A stretch of 52,060 bases of DNA from Agromyces mediolanus (lineage in GTDB: Bacteria; Actinomycetota; Actinomycetes; Actinomycetales; Microbacteriaceae). Location of the stretch: the NCBI RefSeq assembly GCF_014648575.1, contig NZ_BMRJ01000001.1, positions 1,553,618 through 1,605,677 on the forward strand, written 5' to 3'. Below the pieces are notes generated by a model. That model ran no database searches, was not told the DNA's origin, and was given only the letters and a program-made list of their open reading frames with translations. The position numbers and the translations under genes are program-made. Every line of letters begins with the position of its first letter. The first letter of the stretch is position 1. Positions 9,588 to 17,212 of this stretch are shown piece by piece.

Positions 9588-10810
9588 GCCGGGTCGGCGT
9601 CGCGGCTCGCGCCGTCGTCGGTCGATTCGCTCGCGTGCGCCGGGTCCGCGTCCGGGTCCGCCTTCGATTCGGGCGCGGCGTCCCCCCAGTCGCTGAGGTC
9701 GAGCGGGATGGGCGCCGTCATCGAGGCATCCGGCTCCGCGTCCGCCTCGCGACGCCGCAGCGCCGAGAAGTCGTAGCTGTCGGTCAGCATCGCACCCGCG
9801 GGCTCGCGCTGCGCGTCGAGCTGCGGCGTGCGGTCGAGCATGCGCTCGACGTCACCGACGGTGAGAATCGGGCCGGTCTCGGGGGAGAGCGGCTCGCTCG
9901 AACGGTCGTGCACGCTCTCGACGAGCGCATCGAGCATGCCGACGGCATCCGCGATGGTGGCGTCGTCGCGCTGCTCGACGCCGTGCAGGAGCCAGCGCGC
10001 GAGCTCGAGCTCGCCGTACAGCAGCGCGCGCTGCGGGATGTGCGGGTCCGCGCCGCCCTCCCGGGCGAGCAGATAGGTCTCGAGCGCACGCTCGGCCGAA
10101 CCGCCGCGCGCGGTGAGCAGCCAGTGCAGGTCGACGGCCGGGTCGCCCTGCCCGAGCTCCGACCAGCCGACGATGCCGGTGACGGTGTCCTCGAGCACCA
10201 GGAAGGAATCCGCGCTGAGCTGCCCGTTTACCACGGTCGGCTGGAAGCGCCAGAGCGACTCGTCGTCGGTCGCCTCCTCCCAGCGGCGCAGCAGCGCTGC
10301 GGGCAGATGCCCGGTGTCAGTCGCGCGACCCACGAGCGCGACGACCTCGTCGCGCACCTCGCCCGGCGTGCGGCGCGGCAGGCCGGCCTCGCCGATGAAC
10401 CCGGTCGGCAGGTTGTGCACGGCCGCGATGGCGAGCCCCACCGATTCGGCGATCGGGTCGGAGCCGGTGAGCTCATCGGCCGTTCGGCCCAGCCCGGGCA
10501 CGAACGTGGTCACGACGCCGCGGGTGCCGTCGACTGGCGCCTGACCGACGTACTCCGCGAGCTCGAACGGCAGCATCGCGCGCACCCCGTCGCTGAGCGC
10601 GTGCAGGGCGAGCAGATCGGCGGACTGCTCGGTCTCGGCGGTCTGGTCCCGCGGGACGCGGATGAGCAGCTCGCGGTCGTCGCGCGAGCGGAGCCGGACG
10701 GCGTCGTACGAGCCGCCGGAGTTCCGGGTGTGCACCCGGACCGCGCGGACCTCGAGGCCGGGGACCGCCGCCGTCGCCAACGCGGCTAGAGTGAGTGGGG
10801 GTCTGGCCAT
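9476..10810 (-). CDS. APH-fold phosphotransferase-like protein, probable pseudokinase
   Basis: 444 residues with an aminoglycoside/macrolide phosphotransferase-like N-terminal region (ELLIRVPRDQTAETEQ) and the signature GDPAVDLHWLL near residue 230. The catalytic loop that should read HGDLxxxN is NGQLSADS, and the following IDW is VGW, so the base Asp, the metal-binding Asn and the metal-binding Asp are all replaced. It therefore probably cannot transfer phosphate. The last 100 residues are acidic Ser/Asp/Ala-rich and look disordered. Start ATG 10810 has TAAGCT 7 bases upstream (leaderless type). Its 3' end runs 112 bases into adnB. Homologues at this locus in relatives are usually labelled phosphotransferase. 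Confidence 0.85.
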   Translation of the reverse strand: MARPPLTLAALATAAVPGLEVRAVRVHTRNSGGSYDAVRLRSRDDRELLIRVPRDQTAETEQSADLLALHALSDGVRAMLPFELAEYVGQAPVDGTRGVVTTFVPGLGRTADELTGSDPIAESVGLAIAAVHNLPTGFIGEAGLPRRTPGEVRDEVVALVGRATDTGHLPAALLRRWEEATDDESLWRFQPTVVNGQLSADSFLVLEDTVTGIVGWSELGQGDPAVDLHWLLTARGGSAERALETYLLAREGGADPHIPQRALLYGELELARWLLHGVEQRDDATIADAVGMLDALVESVHDRSSEPLSPETGPILTVGDVERMLDRTPQLDAQREPAGAMLTDSYDFSALRRREADAEPDASMTAPIPLDLSDWGDAAPESKADPDADPAHASESTDDGASRDADPAQRGSTAADAADGDESSFADSAERSADDQARRNSASS

Positions 10811-10897
10811 GGCACACAGCTTAAGCAGCCGACGCCTGTGACCGGGCGACCGCCACACCTCTCCGACGAGTCCGCGAGCGCCATGTGAAAGGTGGTC

Positions 10898-11854
10898 ATG
10901 CCCGAATCGAGCCTTCCGCCCCTGGCCCGCGCGGCGATCGATCGCGATGCCGCGGCGAGGTCCGATCCGGAGCGCGAGGCGCGGTTCGATGCGGATGCCT
11001 CGGCGCTGGTGCTCCCCGTCCACGACGGCCGGCTCCTCCTCGCCGAGCGGCACGAGGGCTCGGCTCCCGAGCTCGGGCTCGTCGCGCCGCTCGGGCTGCC
11101 GACCGAGGCGCTGCGCTGCTACCTCGGACGCATCGAGCTCGAAGGCGGGCGGACGGCGCCCGTCGAGCTGCGCGTCTACGACGACGCGGCGGCTGGGGCG
11201 ATCGAGGCCGAGGAAGCCCGCTGGGCGCCGCTGCGACGCGCGGCCGCGCTCCTCGACGATCGCGGCCAGGCGCTCGCAGTCGAGGCGATTGCGCTCGCCT
11301 CGTGGCATGACGCCCACCCGTTCTGCCCGCGCTGCGGGAGCCCCACCGAGGTGAGCGACGCCGGCTGGGTGCGGCGCTGCATCGCCGAGGAGCGGCAGCT
11401 CTTCCCGCGCACCGACCCCGCGGTGATCGTGCTCGTCACGGACGACGACGAGCGGGTGCTGCTCGGCTCGAACGCCCTGTGGGAGCAGCGGCGCTTCTCG
11501 CTGCTCGCCGGCTTCGTCGAGCCCGGGGAGCCGCTCGAGCACGCCGTCGTCCGCGAGATCGCGGAGGAGGCGGGCATCCCCGCCGACCGGGTCGAGTACG
11601 CCGGCTCCCAGCCGTGGCCGTTGCCCGCGAGCCTCATGCTCGGCTTCCGCGCCCGGCTCGCCGCCGGAGCCGACCCTGCGATCGCGCGGCCGGACGGCGA
11701 GGAGATTCTCGAGCTCCGCTGGTTCTCGCGCGACGACATCGCCGCGGCGGGCGAGGAGCTCTTCCTCCCGACCGGCACCTCCATCGCCGGGTGGCTGCTG
11801 GAGCACTGGTACGGCGGCCCCCTCCCCACGGATGTGCCGTGGCCGAGCTCGTGA
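10898..11854 (+). CDS. nudC: NADH pyrophosphatase / NAD-cap hydrolase
   Basis: NudC hydrolyses NAD(H) to NMN(H) and AMP and can remove NAD caps from RNA. The 318-residue protein has the N-terminal NudC domain, a zinc ribbon beginning FCPRCGSP (residues about 144-151) and RRC, then the Nudix box GFVEPGE…REIAEEAGI near residue 207 and the family motif SQPWPLPASLM. Only three ribbon cysteines are seen; the fourth position is Glu (CIAE). ATG 10898 follows AAAGGTGG; a GTG two codons upstream is also possible. The stop overlaps uvrD2 by GTGA. It is divergent from the kinase-fold gene. Confidence 0.93.
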   Translation: MPESSLPPLARAAIDRDAAARSDPEREARFDADASALVLPVHDGRLLLAERHEGSAPELGLVAPLGLPTEALRCYLGRIELEGGRTAPVELRVYDDAAAGAIEAEEARWAPLRRAAALLDDRGQALAVEAIALASWHDAHPFCPRCGSPTEVSDAGWVRRCIAEERQLFPRTDPAVIVLVTDDDERVLLGSNALWEQRRFSLLAGFVEPGEPLEHAVVREIAEEAGIPADRVEYAGSQPWPLPASLMLGFRARLAAGADPAIARPDGEEILELRWFSRDDIAAAGEELFLPTGTSIAGWLLEHWYGGPLPTDVPWPSS

Positions 11855-13608
11855 GCGCAGAGGACGAGCTGCTCGACGCGCTCGACGAGGAGCAGCGGGT
11901 CGTCGCTGAGGCGCTGATCGGCCCCGTGTGCGTGCTCGCCGGCGCCGGCACGGGCAAGACCCGGGCGATCACGCACCGCATCGCGTACGGCGTCGCCTCG
12001 GGGGCCTACGACCCCGCCCGGGTGATGGCGTTGACGTTCACCTCGCGTGCGGCCGCCGAGATCCGCGGCCGGTTGCACGCACTCGGCGCCGGCCGCGTGC
12101 AGGTGCGCACCTTCCACGCTGCTGCGCTCGCGCAGCTGAACCACTTCTGGCCGCTCGTCGCGGGCGGCGGCCCCGCACCGCGGGTGCTCGAGTACAAGGG
12201 TCGCCTGCTCGGGCACGCCGCCGAGCGACTAAAGATCCGGGTCGACACGGCGATCCTCCGCGACGTCGCGGCCGAGATCGAGTGGCGCAAGGTCTCCGGC
12301 CTCGGGATCGCCGCCTACGAGGCCCGCCTGGCGAGCCGGGGCGCGGTCGGTGCGTTGAGCGCCGAGCAGCAGCTCGCGCTCATGCAGGAGTACGAGCGGG
12401 TGAAGGACGAACGGCGCTCGATGGACTTCGAGGACGTGCTGCTCGCCACCGCCGGCATGATCGAGTCGGAGCCCTCCGTCGCGATGCACGTGCGCGAGAG
12501 CTACCGGCACTTCGTCGTCGACGAGTACCAGGACGTCTCGCCGGCTCAGCAGCGGCTGCTCGAGCTCTGGCTCGGTGATCGCAAGGAGCTCTGCGTCGTC
12601 GGCGACGCGAGCCAGACCATCTACTCCTTCGCCGGGGCGAGCTCGGAGTTCCTGCTGGGCTTCGAGCGGCGCTACGACGACGCCACGGTCGTGCGGCTCG
12701 AACGGAACTACCGCTCGACCGAGCCGATCGTGGGGGCCGCGAACCGCCTCATGCGCGGGCGATCCGGTGCGCTCCGACTCGAGGCCGCGACGAACGGCGC
12801 GGCGGCGAACGCGCCAGCGGCCGAACCGCAGCTCGCAGAGTTCGCCGACGACCTCGCGGAGGCGCGCGAGGTCGCGAACCGGGTGCGGGCCTCCATCGAC
12901 GCCGGCGCCCCGCCCGCGGAGATCGCCGTGCTGCTGCGGGTGAACTCCCAGTCCGCGATGTACGAGCACGCGCTCGACGAGGTCGGCGTGCCCTACCGGG
13001 TGCGCGGCGCCCAGCGCTTCTTCGATCAGCCCGACGTGCTGAAAGCGGTGCATGCGCTGCGGGCGCAGGCCCTCGTGCCGAGCGACGAGCCGCTGTTCAA
13101 GTCGGTGAGCGACGTGCTGCGCTCGCTCGGCTGGTCGGCGCAGGCGCCTGAGGGACCGGGCGCCGTGCGGGCGCGCTGGGAGGCGCTGAACGCCCTCGCC
13201 GGCCTCGTCGACGAGCAGCCGCCTGGCACGACGCTGCGCCAGTTCGCCGACGAACTGCGGGCGCGGGCCGAGTCCCACCACGAACCGGCGGTGCAGGCCG
13301 TGACGCTCGCGACGCTGCACTCCGCGAAGGGCCTCGAGTGGGACGAGGTGCACCTCGTCGGACTCAGCGAAGGGCTGCTGCCGATCGCGTACGCGAAGGG
13401 GCTCGAGGCGATCGACGAGGAGCGCCGCTTGCTGTACGTCGGGCTCACCCGAGCGCGTCGGCGACTCGCGTTGAGCTGGGCGCGACGCGGCCAGGCGGGG
13501 CGCGGCGAGCGGGAGCCGTCGCGGTTCCTCCGTGAGCTCGACATCCGCACTCCGGGTGCGGCGGCTGCAGCGAGCTCCGGGGCGCAGCCCCCGAGACGGG
13601 GACGCTGA
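11851..13608 (+). CDS. UvrD2-like superfamily I DNA helicase
   Basis: A 585-residue 3'-5' DNA helicase with Walker A GAGTGKTR near residue 31, FTSRAAAEIRGRL, motif II VVDEYQDVS near 228, GDASQTIYSFAGA, ERNYRST, and the late motifs SAKGLEWDEV and YVGLTRARRRLAL. Position directly after nudC matches mycobacterial uvrD2. Unlike mycobacterial UvrD2 it ends shortly after motif VI, so the HRDC domain and cysteine-rich linker of that protein are absent. GTG at 11851 overlaps the nudC stop. The last 164 bases overlap a convergent gene. It should work in DNA repair or replication-fork processing. Confidence 0.9.
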   Translation: MSAEDELLDALDEEQRVVAEALIGPVCVLAGAGTGKTRAITHRIAYGVASGAYDPARVMALTFTSRAAAEIRGRLHALGAGRVQVRTFHAAALAQLNHFWPLVAGGGPAPRVLEYKGRLLGHAAERLKIRVDTAILRDVAAEIEWRKVSGLGIAAYEARLASRGAVGALSAEQQLALMQEYERVKDERRSMDFEDVLLATAGMIESEPSVAMHVRESYRHFVVDEYQDVSPAQQRLLELWLGDRKELCVVGDASQTIYSFAGASSEFLLGFERRYDDATVVRLERNYRSTEPIVGAANRLMRGRSGALRLEAATNGAAANAPAAEPQLAEFADDLAEAREVANRVRASIDAGAPPAEIAVLLRVNSQSAMYEHALDEVGVPYRVRGAQRFFDQPDVLKAVHALRAQALVPSDEPLFKSVSDVLRSLGWSAQAPEGPGAVRARWEALNALAGLVDEQPPGTTLRQFADELRARAESHHEPAVQAVTLATLHSAKGLEWDEVHLVGLSEGLLPIAYAKGLEAIDEERRLLYVGLTRARRRLALSWARRGQAGRGEREPSRFLRELDIRTPGAAAAASSGAQPPRRGR

Positions 13609-14329
13609 GCCTCCAGCCGGCGACCGCCGCGCGGTCGAGGAGCAGATCGAGCGCGGCCGCGGCGTGCGCGGCGGCGACGCCGAGCACGGCGGCGGGCAGA
13701 GGCGGGGCCGGATGCGTCGCGAGCTGCGCCGCGATCGCGGGCCACGCGGGGTCGAGGTCCCGGCGATGCAGCTCCCCGCAGCGCACGCAGGCGCCCGCTC
13801 CGGGGAGGACGAGCGGACCGATCGTGATCGCCTCGCCCTCGTGCACGACCGGCAGGTGCGGCACGTCGCGTCGGAGCCAGCGCACGTGCGCGGCCGGCGG
13901 GACGACCCACGCGGCGGCGAGCACGACGGCGGCCGGCCGCTCGGGTCCGTGCGCCGCCAGCACGGGCCGGATGCCGAGCGCACCGAGCGCGGTGGCCACG
14001 GCGCGCGCGAGGCGCGGCTCGGCATCGTCGATCGCGACGATCGGGGGATCGCCGGCGCCCGCCATGCCGGCCGAGCCCGACGCCGATTCTTCGCGCAGCG
14101 CGGGGGAGAGGAGCTCGAGGAGCGCGTCGAGCCGCGCGGCGGGGATGCCGAGCGTCGAGACGATGGCGTGCAGGGCGTCGCGCCCGGCCCCGCGCTGGAG
14201 CAGGGCGAGCACCGCGTTCTCCAACTCGCCCGGATCGCGCAGGACGAGGACGGGACGGCTCGCGCCGATCTGCAGCTCGGTGGGTGAGCGCCAGACGAGG
14301 GGCAGCGCCGGGTCGAGTCGGAGGGTCAT
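13445..14329 (-). CDS. ThiF/TOMM-cyclodehydratase-like protein
   Basis: A 294-residue protein starting MTLRLDPALPLVWRSPTELQ, with the pair CVRCGELHRRDLDPAW and the C-terminal ECGC. These two Cys pairs form the structural zinc site of E1-like (ThiF) proteins and of TOMM precursor-binding partner proteins, and the spacing fits. The Rossmann glycine motif of active adenylyltransferases is not clear (residues about 95-125 read VAIDDAEPRLARAVATALG), so activity is doubtful. No TOMM precursor or YcaO gene is near. It lies between uvrD2 and DUF2342, as in other actinomycetes. About 45 residues after ECGC are antisense to the uvrD2 3' end. Confidence 0.72.
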   Translation of the reverse strand: MTLRLDPALPLVWRSPTELQIGASRPVLVLRDPGELENAVLALLQRGAGRDALHAIVSTLGIPAARLDALLELLSPALREESASGSAGMAGAGDPPIVAIDDAEPRLARAVATALGALGIRPVLAAHGPERPAAVVLAAAWVVPPAAHVRWLRRDVPHLPVVHEGEAITIGPLVLPGAGACVRCGELHRRDLDPAWPAIAAQLATHPAPPLPAAVLGVAAAHAAAALDLLLDRAAVAGWRLSVPVSGAAPRSSLQPPHPECGCRAHGGTATAPARRAPPGRVAPSSTRVADALG

Positions 14330-14427
14330 CCCGAGAGCCTGGCGCACGCGCGTCCAGGGCGGCCCGGGCCATCCACAGGCCCTGGTCCGGTCGGCGTCCG
14401 CCTTCGCGCGACGCCGACCGTTCCGGC

Positions 14428-15804
14428 TCAGGCCTTGGGCGGCTCCTCGCCGTCCTCGCCGGGCCCGGCGGGCGTCTCGCCTCGGAGCAGCTGCTCGAGC
14501 GCCTCGTCGAACTCGGCGTCCTCGGCGTCGATCGGGGTCTCGCCCGTCAGCCGTGCGATGAGCACCGCGGGGTCGTCGAGGTCGGCGGCCGTGGGCAGCA
14601 GATCGGGGTGGGACCACATCGCGTCGCGCTGCTCGACGCCGACGGCGTCGGTCACCGCCCGCCACATCGCCGCGGCCTCGCGCAGGCGCCGCGGCCGCAG
14701 CTCGAGGCCGACGAGCGTCGCGAGCGCCGACTCCGCGGGGCCGCCGGACGCCCGCCGGCGGCGGATCGTCTCGGCGATCGCGACCGACTTCGGCAGGCGG
14801 GCGGTCGCCTCGGCCGTGACGACGTCCACCCAGCCCTCGACGAGGGCGAGCATCGTCTCGATGCGCGCGAGCGCGGCCTGCTGGGCCTCGCTCTTCGGCC
14901 GGATGAGCGCTCCGCTCACGACGGCCTCGCGCAGCGCCTCGGTGTTCGAAGGGTCGAAGCTCTCGGCGAGCTCCTCGAGCCGCCCGGTGTCGATGTCGAT
15001 GCCGCGGGCGAAGGAGGTGATCGCCGTGATGAAGTGCAGGCGCAACCACTTCGCGTGCCGGAACAGCCGCGCATGCGCGAGCTCCCGCACCGCCAGATAG
15101 AGCTCGACCTCGCTCGAATCGACGTCGAGGCCGTCGCCGAACGCGGCCACGTTCTGCGGCAGCACGGCGGCGCGGCCGTCCTCGATGATCGGGATGCCGA
15201 TGTCGCCGCCCGAGACCACCTCGGCCGAGAGCTGCCCGACGACCTGGCCGAGCTGCATGGCGAAGAGCGCCCCGCCGATGCTGCGCATCATGCGGCTGGC
15301 GCCCTGCACCATCTGCCGCATCTCCTCGGGCGCCTGCTCGCTCATGACCCGGGTCAGCGCGTCGGAGATCGAGAGGGCGACGGGCTCGGCCAGCTGCGTC
15401 CACACCGGCATGGTCGCCGCGACCCAGGCGCGCCGGGTGAGCAACTCGGGCGGCGAGGGCAGGGCGGTCACGTCGACGGTCTCGTCGAGCCAGAGCGCCG
15501 CGACCTGGAAGGCCTGGTCGAAGCGGGCGCGCTCGGCGTCGTCGAGCTGGCGCTGGCCGTTCGCCGCGTGCTGCTCGCCCTGCTTCAGCGCCACCGACCA
15601 GTCGATGCTGTCGTCGGCGTGGTTCATCGCCTGCTGCAGCTGCGAGAAGAGCGCGGCGATGCTCGCCGGGTCGTTGGGCAGGCCCGCCGCGCCGGCCAGC
15701 TTGGACGGGTCGATGCCGCCGGAGCCGGAGAGCAGCTCGCGGAGCATTTCGCGGAACTCCTCCTCGGGGTTCTGCTCGCTCGGGTCTTCGCCTCGATCGG
15801 CCAC
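14428..15804 (-). CDS. DUF2342 zincin-like metalloprotease-family protein
   Basis: 458 residues of the actinobacterial DUF2342 family (zinc-dependent metalloprotease, sometimes called putative hydrolase). The conserved core VRELAHARLFRHAKWLRLH near residue 210-230 is the family's zincin-like helix; a classical HExxH is not present. An N-terminal polar region of about 60 residues precedes a helical body. GTG 15804 is chosen because GGAGGTG lies 6 bases upstream, and the TAGCGT hexamer on the reverse strand at 15834-15839 can serve as -10. TTG 15834 would overlap that promoter. It is divergent from the PDZ-Lon gene. Proteolytic activity has not been seen here and remains an inference. Confidence 0.85.
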   Translation of the reverse strand: MADRGEDPSEQNPEEEFREMLRELLSGSGGIDPSKLAGAAGLPNDPASIAALFSQLQQAMNHADDSIDWSVALKQGEQHAANGQRQLDDAERARFDQAFQVAALWLDETVDVTALPSPPELLTRRAWVAATMPVWTQLAEPVALSISDALTRVMSEQAPEEMRQMVQGASRMMRSIGGALFAMQLGQVVGQLSAEVVSGGDIGIPIIEDGRAAVLPQNVAAFGDGLDVDSSEVELYLAVRELAHARLFRHAKWLRLHFITAITSFARGIDIDTGRLEELAESFDPSNTEALREAVVSGALIRPKSEAQQAALARIETMLALVEGWVDVVTAEATARLPKSVAIAETIRRRRASGGPAESALATLVGLELRPRRLREAAAMWRAVTDAVGVEQRDAMWSHPDLLPTAADLDDPAVLIARLTGETPIDAEDAEFDEALEQLLRGETPAGPGEDGEEPPKA

Positions 15805-15851
15805 GTGCGCCACCTCCAGTCGCGTCGGGTTCAACGCTAACGCGGGCGCAC

Positions 15852-15880
15852 GGTGACCTGACTGGGAAATGGCCTAGGCT
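15852..15880 (+). promoter_or_regulatory. promoter of the PDZ-Lon gene
   Basis: GGTGAC (15852-15857) and TAGGCT (15875-15880) are 17 bases apart. Transcription from about 15887 would give a leader of some 70 bases with the GGAAGGA ribosome site before GTG 15955. Confidence 0.45.
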
Positions 15881-15954
15881 GGGCGTTCCGGGTGTCCGCC
15901 CTTCGCGAACAGCGCCCGAGCTGCGCCGAAGGCAGAGCCTGGAAGGATGACCGC

Positions 15955-17082
15955 GTGAGCCTCTTCGAGGACGAGCCCCAGGCCGACCCCCGCTGGCGCC
16001 ACGACCCGGCCGTCGGCCGTCGCACGCTGCGGGAGCGCATCGGCTGGACGGCGATCAGCGTCGCCCTCGTCATCGGCGTCGTCTTCGCCCTGCTGCCCTC
16101 GCCGTACGTCATCGAGCAGCCGGGGCCGGTGTACAACACGCTCGGCTCGCAGGAGCACGACGGCGAGGAGCGGCCCCTCATCGCCGTGCCCGGCGAGCAG
16201 ACGTATCCGACCGACGGCGAGCTCAACCTGCTCACGGTCTCGGTCGTCGGCAAGCCGGGGCGCACGCCGAACTGGCTCGAGGTGCTCGGCTCCTGGTTCG
16301 ACCGCACGAAGTCGGTGGTTCCCGTCGAGGCGATCTTCCCGCCCGGCATCAGCGAGAGCGACCGCGACCAGCGGAACCAGGCGGCGATGGTCGACTCCCA
16401 GCAGGACGCGATCGCCGCGGCGCTCGTCGAACTCGGCTACGACTTCCCCCGCGAGGTCACCGTCACCGGCTCCGCCGAGGGTACGCCCGCCGCGGGTGTG
16501 CTGCAGGAGGGCGATGTCATCGAATCGGTCGCCGGGCAGCCGGTGCACTCGATCGGTGAGCTCCGCGAGGCCGTGCAGGCGCACGGGACCGAGTCGCCCG
16601 TGGCGCTGGTCATCAGCCGCGACGGCGCCGAGCAGTCGGTCGAGCTCACCCCGGTCGACAACGGCGGCACCGCGATCCTCGGCATCGGGGTGCGCATGGT
16701 CTACGACTTCCCCATCGACGTCGAGATCCAGCTCGACGACGTCGGCGGCCCGAGCGCGGGCATGATGTTCGCGCTCGGCATCGTCGACACGCTGACCCCC
16801 GGCGACCTCACCGGCGGCGAGAGCATCGCCGGCACGGGCACGATCGACTCGGCCGGCGCGGTGGGGCCCATCGGCGGCATCCGCCAGAAGATGTGGGGCG
16901 CGCTCGACGCGGGCTCGACGTGGTTCCTAGCCCCCGCGTCGAACTGCAACGAGGTCGTCGGCAACGTGCCCGACGGGCTCACCGTGTTCTCCGTCGAGAC
17001 GCTCGACGAGGCGCGGACGATCGTCGAGGACGTCGCCGACGGCGCGGTCGACGGCGAGTACGCGAGCTGCAGCGCGGGCTGA
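15955..17082 (+). CDS. YlbL-type PDZ and Lon-protease-domain membrane protein
   Basis: 375 residues. One N-terminal membrane helix (residues about 28-48, WTAISVALVIGVVFALLPSP) is followed by YVIEQPGPVYNTLG, typical of the YlbL/Rv3194c family. A PDZ domain spans residues about 168-238, and a Lon-type S16 protease domain follows with the catalytic Ser in GGPSAGMMFALG (about 266) and the catalytic Lys in GGIRQKMWGA (about 311), both intact. It should be an extracytoplasmic membrane-anchored peptidase. GTG 15955 follows GGAAGGA by 7 bases. A hairpin closes the gene downstream. Confidence 0.9.
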   Translation: MSLFEDEPQADPRWRHDPAVGRRTLRERIGWTAISVALVIGVVFALLPSPYVIEQPGPVYNTLGSQEHDGEERPLIAVPGEQTYPTDGELNLLTVSVVGKPGRTPNWLEVLGSWFDRTKSVVPVEAIFPPGISESDRDQRNQAAMVDSQQDAIAAALVELGYDFPREVTVTGSAEGTPAAGVLQEGDVIESVAGQPVHSIGELREAVQAHGTESPVALVISRDGAEQSVELTPVDNGGTAILGIGVRMVYDFPIDVEIQLDDVGGPSAGMMFALGIVDTLTPGDLTGGESIAGTGTIDSAGAVGPIGGIRQKMWGALDAGSTWFLAPASNCNEVVGNVPDGLTVFSVETLDEARTIVEDVADGAVDGEYASCSAG

Positions 17083-17104
17083 CGCCGCGACGCCCCCTCA
17101 TCGC

Positions 17105-17122
17105 GGGGCGGTTCCCCGCCCC
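17105..17122 (+). terminator. GC hairpin after the PDZ-Lon gene
   Basis: GGGGCGG, loop TTCC, CCGCCCC gives a perfect 7-bp stem 22 bases after the stop codon. There is no T-run, so it would be a weak or Rho-assisted stop. Confidence 0.45.
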
Positions 17123-17152
17123 GTTCCGGGCAAGCTCCAAGACTCGGCCGCC

Positions 17153-17158
17153 TAGGAT
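17153..17158 (+). promoter_or_regulatory. -10 hexamer for the UPF0182 gene
   Basis: TAGGAT in CCTAGGATGGG lies about 55 bases before GTG 17213 and after the hairpin at 17105-17122. No convincing -35 box is visible. It suggests that the UPF0182 gene has its own transcript. Confidence 0.35.
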
Positions 17159-17212
17159 GGGTGTTCGATCCATTCCGACCGACTCCGTTCCGACCGAACC
17201 ACAGAGGCCAGA

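Noticed and set aside
13445..14329. TOMM or microcin biosynthesis cluster suggested by the ThiF-like protein
   Set aside because: No YcaO gene, precursor peptide or dehydrogenase is near; the gene is a conserved resident of the uvrD2 locus.
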